Shown here: positions 52,332 to 62,050 of the stretch, one piece after another
How the letters are laid out: each line of letters begins with the position of its first letter
How positions within the stretch are numbered: the first letter of the stretch is position 1
Assembly (NCBI RefSeq): GCF_023156535.1
Contig: NZ_JALNMH010000005.1
Location: 32,175 to 96,174 of the forward strand
Length of the DNA stretch: 64,000 nt
DNA from: Pseudomarimonas salicorniae
Lineage (GTDB): Bacteria > Pseudomonadota > Gammaproteobacteria > Xanthomonadales > Xanthomonadaceae
Reading direction: 5' to 3'
Notes under the pieces: model-generated
Databases searched by the model: none
What the model saw: the letters and a program-made list of their open reading frames with translations, nothing else
Told to the model about the DNA's origin: nothing
Made by a program: the position numbers and the translations under genes

Positions 52332-53273
52332 TCAATCGGATTCCAGCGGCTTGGATACTCGAAAGGCCTGGAACAGGAACACGCCGTCATCGCTGACCGC
52401 GGAAAAGGTGTCTACACCGAAGTTCGCAAGACTGATGTTGAAGATCACTCTCTTTGACCCATCGGTGATGGAGGGAACGATCAAGCTCAGTTCACAGGAG
52501 GGCGGCTTGAGCGCGGTTCTTTCGGCATTCAATAGATTGATCCCGCAGGTGAGACCTCCGATGACGGACTGCTCCGGTCCGCGAAACGCGTAGGAACTCA
52601 ATGGAAAGTGGAAACGGTCCGTCCTGCCGCTGGACGGATCCACGGTCAGGAACCTCGGCCCGAGATGCAGAACGGAGGAAGCGCGCCCGTAGGGCAGCGG
52701 CTCACGCGTGTCCTGAAAGGCAAAGACCCAGACGCCCGTCAACCTTGGCACCGGATAACCGGTGCCCTCGAGATCCACCGCGGTGTCGACGCCGACAACG
52801 AGCGGGAAGATCCTGCGAGGCTCTCCGCCTGCCACCGTCAGGATTCCGTAGTTGGCCTGCCGGAACTGCAGCCGGATCTGCCCGGCGTCGGCGATTTCCT
52901 CGGGCTCCGTGTATTCGCAGTTCAGGCATTCCCCGCCTGAGTATCGCAGCAACTCGCCTTCGACCGTCTGCTGATAGCCCCCCTCGACGGAATCACGCAG
53001 CGGACCGGAAAACGTGTACCACTGCGCTGAGCCGTCCGGGTTGTAGGCATACAGCGCCCCGAAGGCGATGTCGCCCTGGAACTGGACAAGCACACCGGTG
53101 CCCGGCCGGTCCGGGTCGTACCACAGGCCCGAAGTCGGTCGCAGGAAGGAGTCCTCCGCATCGCAGTTGATGCAGGGCACGGCAGGCAGATCGGACGCCA
53201 CCGTCGCCCGTGGCAGGGCGCAAAAGCCAATCGCCGCAGCGGTTGCCAGAAGCACGAGCAAGCGACACTTCAA
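52332..53273 (-). CDS. Secreted protein of unknown function with CxxC motifs
   Basis: 313 residues. The start is TTG 53273, preceded by CCGGAGG at ideal spacing, which yields MKCRLLVLLATAAAIGFCAL, a signal peptide. A GTG at 53294 is possible but lacks a ribosome site. The mature protein has CINC and CLNC pairs. The segment SGLWYDPDRPGTGVLVQF followed by ALYAYNPDGSAQWYTFSG resembles a module repeated in many Xanthomonadales secreted proteins (W-x-x-P-x3-G-x-G ... Y-x3-G-x-x-x-W-Y). No enzymatic function can be assigned. Confidence 0.75.
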   Translation of the reverse strand: MKCRLLVLLATAAAIGFCALPRATVASDLPAVPCINCDAEDSFLRPTSGLWYDPDRPGTGVLVQFQGDIAFGALYAYNPDGSAQWYTFSGPLRDSVEGGYQQTVEGELLRYSGGECLNCEYTEPEEIADAGQIRLQFRQANYGILTVAGGEPRRIFPLVVGVDTAVDLEGTGYPVPRLTGVWVFAFQDTREPLPYGRASSVLHLGPRFLTVDPSSGRTDRFHFPLSSYAFRGPEQSVIGGLTCGINLLNAERTALKPPSCELSLIVPSITDGSKRVIFNISLANFGVDTFSAVSDDGVFLFQAFRVSKPLESD

Positions 53274-53402
53274 GGCAACCTCCGGTTGAATCACAGAATG
53301 GCCGGGGATTTTAGCCTATCGTTTGGCCGATCAACCAAATGGTGCACGGTGCCGGACTGGGCACGAGTAGTTTGCAGGGGTGCGCTCGGCAATGTCTGCT
53401 TC

Positions 53403-53665
53403 GGCGCAAAGCAGATATTCATAGGGTGCGGCTGGCCGCACCGGGCGTACCGTCCGAATGCCCATACCGGTGCGCCCAAGGCACACCCTATGGGGCTTCG
53501 CTCACGCCCAATGAAGCCCGACCGTAGGAGCGCACATGGGCGCGACCGCGGCGTATCGGATCCACCACAGACCGTGGCCAGAGCGAATCTTTGCGGTCGC
53601 GGCCATGTCCGCTCCTACGAGAAGCCCGCCCATCCGCGGCGGTGAGGAGCGGCAAACGTGCGCCC
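53403..53665 (-). repeat. Composite-element derivative, reverse orientation (C-B)
   Basis: On the plus strand C (53420-53492) precedes B (53524-53618). The left edge is GGCGCAAAGCAGATAT and the right edge AAACGTGCGCCC, eroded forms of the terminal repeats. Palindrome A is missing. The remainder of 53274-53824 shows no gene. Confidence 0.6.
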
Positions 53666-53824
53666 AATCCCGCACTCCCCGAGGCAATCTATTGCCAGAA
53701 CCTCGCCGTATCAGCTGCGGATGTCCCTGGCTGGCCGCGACCAGCATGATCCAACTGGCCCCTGGGTTCTTCCGCGGTGCGGAAGCAGCTCGGGCGGCTC
53801 GTCCGTCGAGCAATAGCTGCTCGC

Positions 53825-54547
53825 CTATCCCGCCGCCTCCATCCGCCGCTCGCGCCGGACGAATACGCGCCAGCGGATGAACTGGAAGACGAAGAGTCCG
53901 AACAGAATGTAGCCGGGCAGGCCCAGCCAGTGACCGAGGGGACGGTCGGTGGGGAGGATCAGGGTAAGCGCGAAGGACAGGGCGCAGAAGCCGGCGACGA
54001 CGAGCCAGTTGGTGCGATGGTGGCGGGCGCGCATCCGTTCGATGGGGGTGAAGCCGAGAGGCGTGGCCATTCGCGCGGCGTGAGCGAAGAGCAGGGCCAT
54101 TATGATCGCCATGCTGCCGTAACCGACGGCGAAGACCTGGAACATCACCAGCAGCTCGACATCACTCTGCAGGGTGAAGGTGGCCGGCAGCCAGCCGGCG
54201 CTGATGGCGTGGAAGAAGGCGGCGAAGACCATCTTCAGCGGGTAGACGAAGATCAGCAGGACGAAGACCAGGGTCAGGCTGAGCCGCCGCGACAGGGCAT
54301 CGTCCAGGCCGAACCAGCGGCTCCACAGCGCGTGCGAGCTCCAGAACTGCGCGATCAGATTGAAGCTCAGCGCGTAGGTGGGGATCTGCTTCAGCGCATC
54401 GGTCAGCTCGCCGATGCTGCCCGGGATGGTGTCGCCCGAGATCACCAGCAAGGTCAGGGCGAAGGCGAAGGAGGCATCGACGAATGCCTCGAGCCGGGTC
54501 ACCTTGTCGCCGCGCTCGATCCCCACGGCGCTGAGTGCCGAAGCCAT
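53825..54547 (-). CDS. TMEM175/DUF1211-family membrane protein (probable cation channel)
   Basis: 240 residues with five to six hydrophobic segments. The N-terminal RLEAFVDASFAFALTLLVIS corresponds to the TMEM175 signature RxxxFSDxxxAIxxTLL. Ser-Asp of FSD is replaced by Val-Asp, a variant of the pore-lining motif. Bacterial TMEM175 proteins are potassium-permeable channels; whether selectivity holds here is unclear. AAGGAG precedes ATG 54547. It is divergent from the hybrid sensor gene with 192 bp between them, in which no clear promoter stands out. Confidence 0.8.
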   Translation of the reverse strand: MASALSAVGIERGDKVTRLEAFVDASFAFALTLLVISGDTIPGSIGELTDALKQIPTYALSFNLIAQFWSSHALWSRWFGLDDALSRRLSLTLVFVLLIFVYPLKMVFAAFFHAISAGWLPATFTLQSDVELLVMFQVFAVGYGSMAIIMALLFAHAARMATPLGFTPIERMRARHHRTNWLVVAGFCALSFALTLILPTDRPLGHWLGLPGYILFGLFVFQFIRWRVFVRRERRMEAAG

Positions 54548-54739
54548 GCAGGCGCTCCTTGAAACCAGGGGCTACGCTACCACGGTGGGTTTGACTGACC
54601 GGGTGGGCGGCGTCGTACCTCGCGCCCCCTCCGCTACCGCGGAACCGCTGCCGACCCACCATCAAGTCAAGGGCGGTGCTGGTGTTCTCCATGGCTTCGG
54701 CTAGTCTTTGTGTTTCGTCATCGTCGGGCGGGGTTGTCG

Positions 54740-57700
54740 ATGCTGGGATCTCTGAGGTTCAGCGGTTCCAATTTGCTGCCACTTGTTTTCCTCCTGTTCC
54801 AGCCGGCCTCAGGAGCAGCGAGCACTCCCCCGATGCGCGTGTTCGATCATTTTGAGATTGAGCTCGGCGCACACTTTCAGAACTTCGTCGTTCTCCCGCT
54901 GGGGGAGGGTCAGGTCCTGGCCGGCAATGGCGGCGGCGTGCTGCGCTTCGATGGCCAGCGTTGGGTCTTCGCCCCCACACCGCAGGGCACCCGGGTGCGC
55001 GACCTTTGGCGGGAGCCAGATGGCCAAGTGCTTTATGCCAGCGTCGATGACTTCGGCGCAGTGAAAACCGCCGCAGATGGCCGGCTGCAGTTGGAGTCCT
55101 GGCGTGACCGGATCCCCATGCCTGCCCGCGCACTCGGTGACCTGTTTGATATCAGCCGTCTCGATGGCGACCTGCTTCTCCAGGATAGCCGCCAGCTGGT
55201 GGTTTGGGGACGGGAGGGGGTTCACAGCCTGCCCGCGGAGATCGAGTTCCAGGTCGGCAGGCTGTGCGGTGAGCGCTATCTGATCAACGAGCGCAAGGGC
55301 GGGCTGCTTGCGTTGTCTGAAGATCGGCGTGCGCTCGAGCCTGTGCCGGGGTCGGAGCGCTTCCGCGGCGACCTGTGGATGGGCTGCGTGCAGCGACCGG
55401 ATGGGAGCCAGTTGTTTGGCTGGGCCGTTGAGGGATTGTATCTGCTGAACAAGGACGGTAGCTGGACTCAACTTGAGGGCGTCGCCAGCGATTGGCTGAG
55501 CAACCACCTTGGTCTTGAGATGGCGGCCCTCCCTGATGGCGGAGTAGTCCTGGTGGGGGTGGGTGGGGGGGCGCTGGTACTGGATGCCGAGTTGCAGCCG
55601 GCGTTCCGCCTGGATCGCGAAAGCGGCCTGCCAGCCGACACCCAGGTGCATGCGGCGGCGGGGCCGGACGGACGCCTTTGGCTGGCCGGGGAAGGCGGGG
55701 TTAGCGTAGTCGCTTGGCCAGGACCCCTGACCGCGTTCGGCAAGCACTTCGGGCTGGCGCCTGTGCTCAGTCTTGTCGAGCATTCCGGGCACTTGCTGGC
55801 TGCCGGACAGCGCGGTGTGTTCAGCCTGGGCCGGGGCACTGCAGTGCCCCGTCGGCTGGACTCCCTGCCAGGCCAGGTGTGGCGCATGTTGGACGTGAAA
55901 GGTGACCTGCTCTTGGGAGCGCTGGGCGGGGTCTACCGCACCCGTCTCGACGGAGAGGGCAATCCCAGGCAACCGGATCTCTTGATGCCGGCCCGATTCA
56001 CGCTTGACCTGCTGGTGAATGGTGACACCGCCTGGGTCGCAACCGGGGACGGACTGCACCGCCTCTCGCTTTCCGGGGCCCATGCGCCTGAACGGCTCGC
56101 CGGCAGCGAGGGGGAATGGACTCACCTAGCCCTGGCCGCCGACGGCGTTGTCTGGGCGGGTAGCTCGCAGCAACGCGTTGCCCGCGTGGCTACCGACGGC
56201 ACGCTCAGCCTCTTCGGCGCAGAAGCCGGCCTTCCACTCGGCGATACGCGCCCTTATCGCGTAGGCAATCGGCTCTGGATTGCGACGCGGCAGGGGCTGT
56301 TTGAACCCGCGCCCGAAGGCCGCTTCGCCTGCGTCAGTGGACCGCTGGCCGGACTCTGCGGAAAGAACGTCCATCGTATGTTGGCGATCGGGGAAACGGA
56401 GTTCCTGATCTATCTGGATGGCCAGCTCAAGCGTGCAAGCTGGACAGAGGGCGGCAACCTGCGCAGCGACCCCGTGGCGCTGGCTCCTTGGCATCGGTTC
56501 CCTCCCGCCGACGCCTTGCGAGATGCACACGGCACGCTGTGGATCGCGACCAACCACGCCCTGCTTCGCCTCGACCCCGCCCCGTCGCAAGCTAAGCATT
56601 TGCCGTCTCCACAGGTCGTCTCATGGGAGTCGAGTAGCGATGCGCTGCCGCTTGATCCCCATGGCGCGGTTGCCCTGGAGCCCGGTACGCGTGCCCTGCG
56701 CTTTGCCCTGGCCTGGGCCGGCGACCCGTTGGCCGGTCCCTTCCAGTACCGGACTTGGGCCGAGGGCCACGAACGCAATTGGACACCGTGGCGGAATGAG
56801 GCAACGCGTGAACTTTCCGGCCTGCAGCCCGGCCAGTACAGGCTGCACCTGCAGGCACGGGACGCCAACGGACGATTGAGTAAGGGGGCGAACTACAGGT
56901 TTGTGATCGCCCGCCCCTGGTACACACACCGCGTGGCCCGAGCGATTTGGGCGCTGGGTGGGCTTGCGCTGCTGGCGCTCATCATGCGCTGGGTGACCCG
57001 GCTGCGCACCGGACAACTGCTGGAGCGCACGCGCGCGCTGGAGGCCGCAGTCCAACAGCGCACCGTGCAGCTGGCCGAGCGCGCGGAACAGATCGCCGAA
57101 CAGAACCGTCGTCTTGAGGCGATGGACCAAGCCCGCACACGCTTCTTTGCCAGTGTCTCTCACGAATTCCGGACCCCGCTTTCGCTGATTCTCGGACCGC
57201 TGCGGGGCATGCGCCGCGGAGACGCGGGTCGTGTGCCGGCGTCGGTAGCGGCGGAACTTCGCGTGATGGAGAGAAACGCGGCAGAACTGGCGGTACTTGT
57301 CGACCAGATCCTGGAACTGAATCGGCATGCTGCGCAGGGCATTCGCCTGCGAACGACCCGGTTCGACTTGGCTCTGCTCCTGCGCCACGTGTTTTCACTG
57401 TTTGAAAGCCTCGCCGCACATCAGCAGCGCAGTCTGACGCTGGAGGGCGCCTCCGTACCGGCTTGGATCGAGGGCGACCAGGCCCAGCTGCAACGAGCGT
57501 TGATCAACCTCATCGGTAATGCCTTCAAATACTCGCCGCCCGGGGCCCCAATCGATGTGACGCTTGATCGCCCCAGCGGTCGCTGCGAGGTTCGCGTCAG
57601 CGACCGCGGGGAGGGCATTCCCGAAAGCGAAATGCCCCATGTGTTCGAACTCTACTACCGCGGCAGCACGAGCCGTCAGCAGAGCGTCGGCTCCGGCATC

Positions 57701-58711
57701 GGCCTCGCCCTTGTCCGCGCAGTGGTCGAGGCCCACGGGGGGCGTGCGGAGGTCACCGCTCGGGAGGGTGGCGGCAGTTGCTTCATCCTCCTTCTCCCAA
57801 GTGCGGAACCGGGATCCTCCGACGCCGATGATGCGAAGGATCACCGCTGCTCCCATGAGTACCCCGCCCTGAGCGGGCAGGACGGGCAGGATCCGATCGC
57901 CCATTTCCGGACGCCCGTCGCCGAAGCTGTCGCCCATCGCGGGACCGAAGATCTCCCCTGCGTATTGCTGGCGGACGACAACTCCGAGTTGCGCGCCTTT
58001 GTCGCCCGGCGGCTCGCCATACACTACCGCGTCCTGCAGGCGGGTGACGGGCAGACCGCACTGGATCTCGCGCGAGCGCAGCTGCCGGATGTCATCGTCA
58101 GCGACTGGCGCATGCCCGGCATGGACGGCATGGCCCTCGTCGCAGCGGTGCGCGCGGACAGCGAACTGGATGGGGTCGGCTTCATCATGGTCGCCGGACC
58201 CAAGGATGCCGAGGACGCCACCACTGCCCTGAAGGCGGGCGTCGACGACTATCTTCCCAAGCCCTTCGACAGCGATGAGTTGCTCGCGCGCATCGCCGGA
58301 TTACTGCGTGCCCGCCGCCGCTTCGAGGGACGCCCGCCGGTCGAGGCGCCTTCACCGGCCCCCAGCGAACCTGCGCTGTTGGCGAATGCCCGCGCCCAAG
58401 TCATGGCGCATCTGGACGAAGCCGACTTTGGCGTCGCCGAGCTTGCGACCGCCCTCCACATGGACCGCAGCGCGCTGTTCCGCAAGTTCAAGCAGCTTGA
58501 AGCGGGTACGCCGGTCGAGTTCATCCGTGGCGTGCGTCTCGCCGCGGCCCGCGAGCGCCTGCTCCGCGGCGAAGGCTCGGTGTCGGAGGCGGCCTATGCC
58601 TGCGGCTTCGAGAGCCTGTCCTGGTTCAGCCGCTGCTTCCGCGAGGCCTATGGCATGCCGCCCGGTGAGCTGCGCCAGAGAGGCGTTCACCCACGGGCGG
58701 GGTCGGCCTAG
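54740..58711 (+). CDS. Hybrid two-component sensor/response regulator with AraC output
   Basis: A 1323-residue one-protein signalling system. The order is signal peptide, periplasmic beta-propeller (~30-640, two-component-propeller-like repeats), Y_Y_Y domain (~650-720), transmembrane helix (~730-755) and coiled coil. The kinase has His808 in SVSHEFRTPLS, N-box NLIGNAFKYS and GSGIGLALV. The receiver has Asp1122 in VSDWRMPGMDG and lysine in PKPFD. An AraC helix-turn-helix covers ~1225-1315. The receiver's conserved Thr/Ser is replaced (FIMVAGPKD). This layout matches the HTCS regulators best known from Bacteroidetes carbohydrate loci. The two FG-GAP genes downstream are plausible targets. ATG 54740 is preferred; the ribosome site is weak. 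Confidence 0.88.
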   Translation: MLGSLRFSGSNLLPLVFLLFQPASGAASTPPMRVFDHFEIELGAHFQNFVVLPLGEGQVLAGNGGGVLRFDGQRWVFAPTPQGTRVRDLWREPDGQVLYASVDDFGAVKTAADGRLQLESWRDRIPMPARALGDLFDISRLDGDLLLQDSRQLVVWGREGVHSLPAEIEFQVGRLCGERYLINERKGGLLALSEDRRALEPVPGSERFRGDLWMGCVQRPDGSQLFGWAVEGLYLLNKDGSWTQLEGVASDWLSNHLGLEMAALPDGGVVLVGVGGGALVLDAELQPAFRLDRESGLPADTQVHAAAGPDGRLWLAGEGGVSVVAWPGPLTAFGKHFGLAPVLSLVEHSGHLLAAGQRGVFSLGRGTAVPRRLDSLPGQVWRMLDVKGDLLLGALGGVYRTRLDGEGNPRQPDLLMPARFTLDLLVNGDTAWVATGDGLHRLSLSGAHAPERLAGSEGEWTHLALAADGVVWAGSSQQRVARVATDGTLSLFGAEAGLPLGDTRPYRVGNRLWIATRQGLFEPAPEGRFACVSGPLAGLCGKNVHRMLAIGETEFLIYLDGQLKRASWTEGGNLRSDPVALAPWHRFPPADALRDAHGTLWIATNHALLRLDPAPSQAKHLPSPQVVSWESSSDALPLDPHGAVALEPGTRALRFALAWAGDPLAGPFQYRTWAEGHERNWTPWRNEATRELSGLQPGQYRLHLQARDANGRLSKGANYRFVIARPWYTHRVARAIWALGGLALLALIMRWVTRLRTGQLLERTRALEAAVQQRTVQLAERAEQIAEQNRRLEAMDQARTRFFASVSHEFRTPLSLILGPLRGMRRGDAGRVPASVAAELRVMERNAAELAVLVDQILELNRHAAQGIRLRTTRFDLALLLRHVFSLFESLAAHQQRSLTLEGASVPAWIEGDQAQLQRALINLIGNAFKYSPPGAPIDVTLDRPSGRCEVRVSDRGEGIPESEMPHVFELYYRGSTSRQQSVGSGIGLALVRAVVEAHGGRAEVTAREGGGSCFILLLPSAEPGSSDADDAKDHRCSHEYPALSGQDGQDPIAHFRTPVAEAVAHRGTEDLPCVLLADDNSELRAFVARRLAIHYRVLQAGDGQTALDLARAQLPDVIVSDWRMPGMDGMALVAAVRADSELDGVGFIMVAGPKDAEDATTALKAGVDDYLPKPFDSDELLARIAGLLRARRRFEGRPPVEAPSPAPSEPALLANARAQVMAHLDEADFGVAELATALHMDRSALFRKFKQLEAGTPVEFIRGVRLAAARERLLRGEGSVSEAAYACGFESLSWFSRCFREAYGMPPGELRQRGVHPRAGSA

Positions 58712-58832
58712 CCAAGCGCGCGGCCGCCTTCCTGCAACATTCCAGCGCGAGATCGCACCATTTGGAGCAGCGCCGAGCGCCCCTCTGCACGCACAGTCAG
58801 CGCGGTCAGACCGCACGCAAAGGGGGTTCACC

Positions 58833-61800
58833 GTGTCCATGCGCACTCGCCCGGCTCTGATCCGGGCCTGGTGGCTGCTCGCTCTCATCGGCACCTGGGT
58901 GCAGGCCCGGCCCGACCTGCCGGATGGGCTTGCGCAAGCGGACTGGACGCAGATCCAGTCGCGAATCGAAGCCCAGGCCTATGCGCCCATCGAGGCGGGG
59001 GACGGGTACCTGATGGCCAACCCCGGGCAGGGCTACCGGCTGCGGTTTGGCGCCGACGGCCAGACCGGGGTCACGCCCTCCGACGCGGACGTGGACTTCA
59101 GTGTGCGGATCCGCCCCCTGTCGGTCGGCTACGCCGATGAGCGGGAGCGGCTGGACACGCCGCTGTCCCAGCGCGCCGAGGAGGGCGCGGTGCACACGCA
59201 GTGGACACCCAGCTTTCGCGAGTGGTGGGAGAACCGTCCGAGTGGAGCGCAGCAGTGGTTCGAGCTGGCCCGCCGCCCGGCAGGCGGCGCTGAGGGTGCT
59301 CCGCTGGAGGTGCTTCTGGACGTGCAAAGCAGCCTGCAGATGACGCTGGAAGGCGATCTGCCCAATCAGTATCTGAGGCTGTTCGATACGCGCGCCGAGC
59401 TGCGCTACCAGGGCCTGAAGGTGTGGGATGCGCAGCAGCGCGAACTGCCGGCACGGATGGTCTTGCACGAACGGCAGCTGGCCCTGCAGATCGACGATCG
59501 CGGCGCGGTGTACCCGGTCACCATTGATCCGACCCTGGTCCAGCAGGCCTATCTCAAGGCCAGCAATCCCGATGTGGATGACAACTTCGGCATCGCTCTG
59601 GCGGTGTCCGGCGACACGGTTGTGGTGGGTGCGCCTTCCGAGGACAGCGTTGCCCGCGGCGTGAACGGAGACCAAGCTGACAATACTCTGCTGAGCAGTG
59701 GTGCTGCCTACGTTTTCGTGCGCGAGGGCAGCGCGTGGCGGCAACAGGCCTATCTCAAGGCCAGCCATCCCGGCGAGTTGGATGGGTTTGGGACGGCGGT
59801 GGCGATCTCCCGCGATACTGTCGTGATCGGAGCCCCGAACGAAAGCAGCGCCGCCATAGGCGTGAATGGCGATGCGTCCGACGATTCGCTGTTCAGAAGC
59901 GGCGCCGCCTACGTCTTCGTGCGTGAGGCAGGTGTCTGGCGCCAACAGGCCTATCTGAAGGCGAGCAACCCCGGTGGCTCGTACCTGTTCGGGTCCTCGG
60001 TCGCGGTATGGGGCGACACCGTCGCGGTCGGCTCGCCACTTGAGGCGAGCAGTGCGACAGGGGTCGATGGAAGGCAGGACGACGCTTCAGCCAGCAACAG
60101 CGGCGCTGCCTACGTTTTCGAGCGAGCAGGCGGGAGCTGGTCGCAACAGGCCTATCTCAAGGCCAGCAACACCGACGCCGGAGACTACTTCGGAACTGCC
60201 ATCGCGCTGGCTGGCGACACGCTGGCGGTCGGCGCGCGATACGAGGCCAGCGCGGCCAGTGGCGTAAACGGTGATCAATCCGATAACTCGCTGCTCGACA
60301 GCGGGGCCGCCTATGTCTTCGTGCGCCGCGCAGGATCGTGGACTCAGCACGCCTATCTAAAGGCGAGTAACCCGGGAGAGGGCGATGAGTTCGGCTCCGC
60401 CGTGGCGGTGTCGGGCGAGAGCATCGTCGTGGGTGCATTCCGTGAGGACAGCAGCGCCACCGGTGTCAATGGCGAGGGCATCGACAACTCGGCGCCCGAC
60501 AGCGGCGCTGCCTATGTGTTCGTCCGGGATGGCGAGAGCTGGCGACAACAGGTCTACCTCAAGGCGAGCAATACGGAAGCGGGCGATTGGTTCGGCGCAT
60601 CAGTCGCCATCTCCGGAGACAGCCTGGTGGTGGGTGCGCCGCGAGAGGATGGCGGCAGCCGGGGTGTGGGAGGCGATGAGAACGACAATTCCAACAGCGG
60701 CAGCGGGGCTGTATACGGCTTCGTGCGCATTGGGGGGCTCTGGGGCCAGCAGGCTTACATCAAGGCCAGCAATGCGGATCCTCAGGACGGGTTCGGTACC
60801 TCCCTCGGCATTTCCGGTGGAGTCGGTGCGGCCGGGGCTTTCTGGGAGAGCAGCGGCGCATCAGGGGTTGACGGAGAGCAGTCAGACAACGGAACTGCAA
60901 GAAGCGGCGCTGCCTACGTCTTTTACGTCCCCGGCACGTACACCATCGGCGGAACGACAGAGGGCCTGGAGGGCGCAGGCCTCGTGCTGCAGAAGAATGG
61001 CGGGGATGACCTCTTGGTGGGGGTGAACGGTCGCTTTAGTTTCGCTACGCCGTTGTTCGACCTGACCCCGTACAGCGTCACGGTTGCCGCGCAGCCCACC
61101 GGACCCAGCCAGACCTGCACGATCGCCAACGGAAGCGGAACGGTAGACGGAGCCAACGTCACGGATGTCGTCGTCAGTTGCGCCATCGACCGCTTTGACA
61201 TTGGCGGCACGGTCAGCGGGCTGACGGGCTCGGGCCTGGTCCTGCGCAACAACGGCGTTGACGACCTGGTCATCAACGCCGAGGGCCCGTTCAGCTTCTC
61301 CACGCCTGTGGTCGACGGAGGCAGTTATGCGGTGACCGTTCACGCCCAGCCCGGCGCCCCGGCACAGTCCTGCACGGTGAGCAACGGCAACGGGACGGTC
61401 AGCGGCGCCGCGGTCTCGCAGGTCAGCATCACCTGCAGCTACGTCAACGCACGCGCCCATACGGATCTCCTTCTGCAGCGCCTGGATCCGGGCAGCGCCG
61501 ACCTGCGAGAGGACGTGGCCCAGGGCAGCACCCTGCTGCGCTACGCGCTGCAGATCAGCAACCGCGGCCCGCAGCCGCTCGCCGCGGCGAGCGTGCGGTT
61601 GACTGCCCAGGGCGCGCTGAGCGAGGTGCTGTGGTCCTGCACGCCTCCGGCCGCCTGCACGCCGATCAACGGCAGCGGGGACGTGCGCACCCAGGTGCGG
61701 CTTGCTGTCGGTCAGAGCGTCAGCATCGAAGTGAGCGGGCGCCTCGTGCCGGGCGCGCGGTTCATCGAGTTGGTGGCCGAGCTGACCGGGACGGGCCTTG

Positions 61801-61892
61801 CCGATGCCCGCAGCGAGCGGGTCGGCAGCCTGCGCCGGGTCTTGTCCGAGCTGGCGGCGCCGGAGGCGCTGTTCCGCTCGGGGTACGAGTAG
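58833..61892 (+). CDS. Secreted FG-GAP-repeat protein
   Basis: 1019 residues. The start is GTG 58833 with AGGGGG at ideal spacing (ATG 58839 is an alternative). Signal peptide to about residue 26. A unique N-terminal domain covers about 27-230. Seven ~60-residue FG-GAP blades follow (QQAYLKASNxxxxDxFG...GDTVVVGAPxE...SGAAYVFVR), forming one integrin-alpha-like seven-bladed propeller. Two ~82-residue modules (GLxGxGLVLxNNGxDDL...QxCTVxNGxGTV) and one DUF11-like domain come next. The C-terminus is ALFRSGYE. It lies 121 bp after the hybrid sensor gene and is followed by a paralogue. A surface or secreted binding role is inferred. Confidence 0.85.
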   Translation: MSMRTRPALIRAWWLLALIGTWVQARPDLPDGLAQADWTQIQSRIEAQAYAPIEAGDGYLMANPGQGYRLRFGADGQTGVTPSDADVDFSVRIRPLSVGYADERERLDTPLSQRAEEGAVHTQWTPSFREWWENRPSGAQQWFELARRPAGGAEGAPLEVLLDVQSSLQMTLEGDLPNQYLRLFDTRAELRYQGLKVWDAQQRELPARMVLHERQLALQIDDRGAVYPVTIDPTLVQQAYLKASNPDVDDNFGIALAVSGDTVVVGAPSEDSVARGVNGDQADNTLLSSGAAYVFVREGSAWRQQAYLKASHPGELDGFGTAVAISRDTVVIGAPNESSAAIGVNGDASDDSLFRSGAAYVFVREAGVWRQQAYLKASNPGGSYLFGSSVAVWGDTVAVGSPLEASSATGVDGRQDDASASNSGAAYVFERAGGSWSQQAYLKASNTDAGDYFGTAIALAGDTLAVGARYEASAASGVNGDQSDNSLLDSGAAYVFVRRAGSWTQHAYLKASNPGEGDEFGSAVAVSGESIVVGAFREDSSATGVNGEGIDNSAPDSGAAYVFVRDGESWRQQVYLKASNTEAGDWFGASVAISGDSLVVGAPREDGGSRGVGGDENDNSNSGSGAVYGFVRIGGLWGQQAYIKASNADPQDGFGTSLGISGGVGAAGAFWESSGASGVDGEQSDNGTARSGAAYVFYVPGTYTIGGTTEGLEGAGLVLQKNGGDDLLVGVNGRFSFATPLFDLTPYSVTVAAQPTGPSQTCTIANGSGTVDGANVTDVVVSCAIDRFDIGGTVSGLTGSGLVLRNNGVDDLVINAEGPFSFSTPVVDGGSYAVTVHAQPGAPAQSCTVSNGNGTVSGAAVSQVSITCSYVNARAHTDLLLQRLDPGSADLREDVAQGSTLLRYALQISNRGPQPLAAASVRLTAQGALSEVLWSCTPPAACTPINGSGDVRTQVRLAVGQSVSIEVSGRLVPGARFIELVAELTGTGLADARSERVGSLRRVLSELAAPEALFRSGYE

Positions 61893-61905
61893 CGCGTCGG
61901 CGCTC

Positions 61906-61931
61906 GCGGTCGATTCCTTTGAATCGGCCGC
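61906..61931 (+). terminator. Hairpin after the first FG-GAP gene
   Basis: GCGGTCGATTC pairs with GAATCGGCCGC (one G-T pair) around CTTT, 13 bp after the stop codon. No T run follows, so termination may be Rho-assisted. Confidence 0.5.
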
Positions 61932-62050
61932 GGGCGAAGTGCTTTCCGCATCCGCACCACCCAAGCACTGATTCACATCATTCCGGGCAGCCCTGGCGAT
62001 TCCGGATGCCCAGAGCCTGCCCAACCGTTGAACGTACATTCGGGGGTTCT

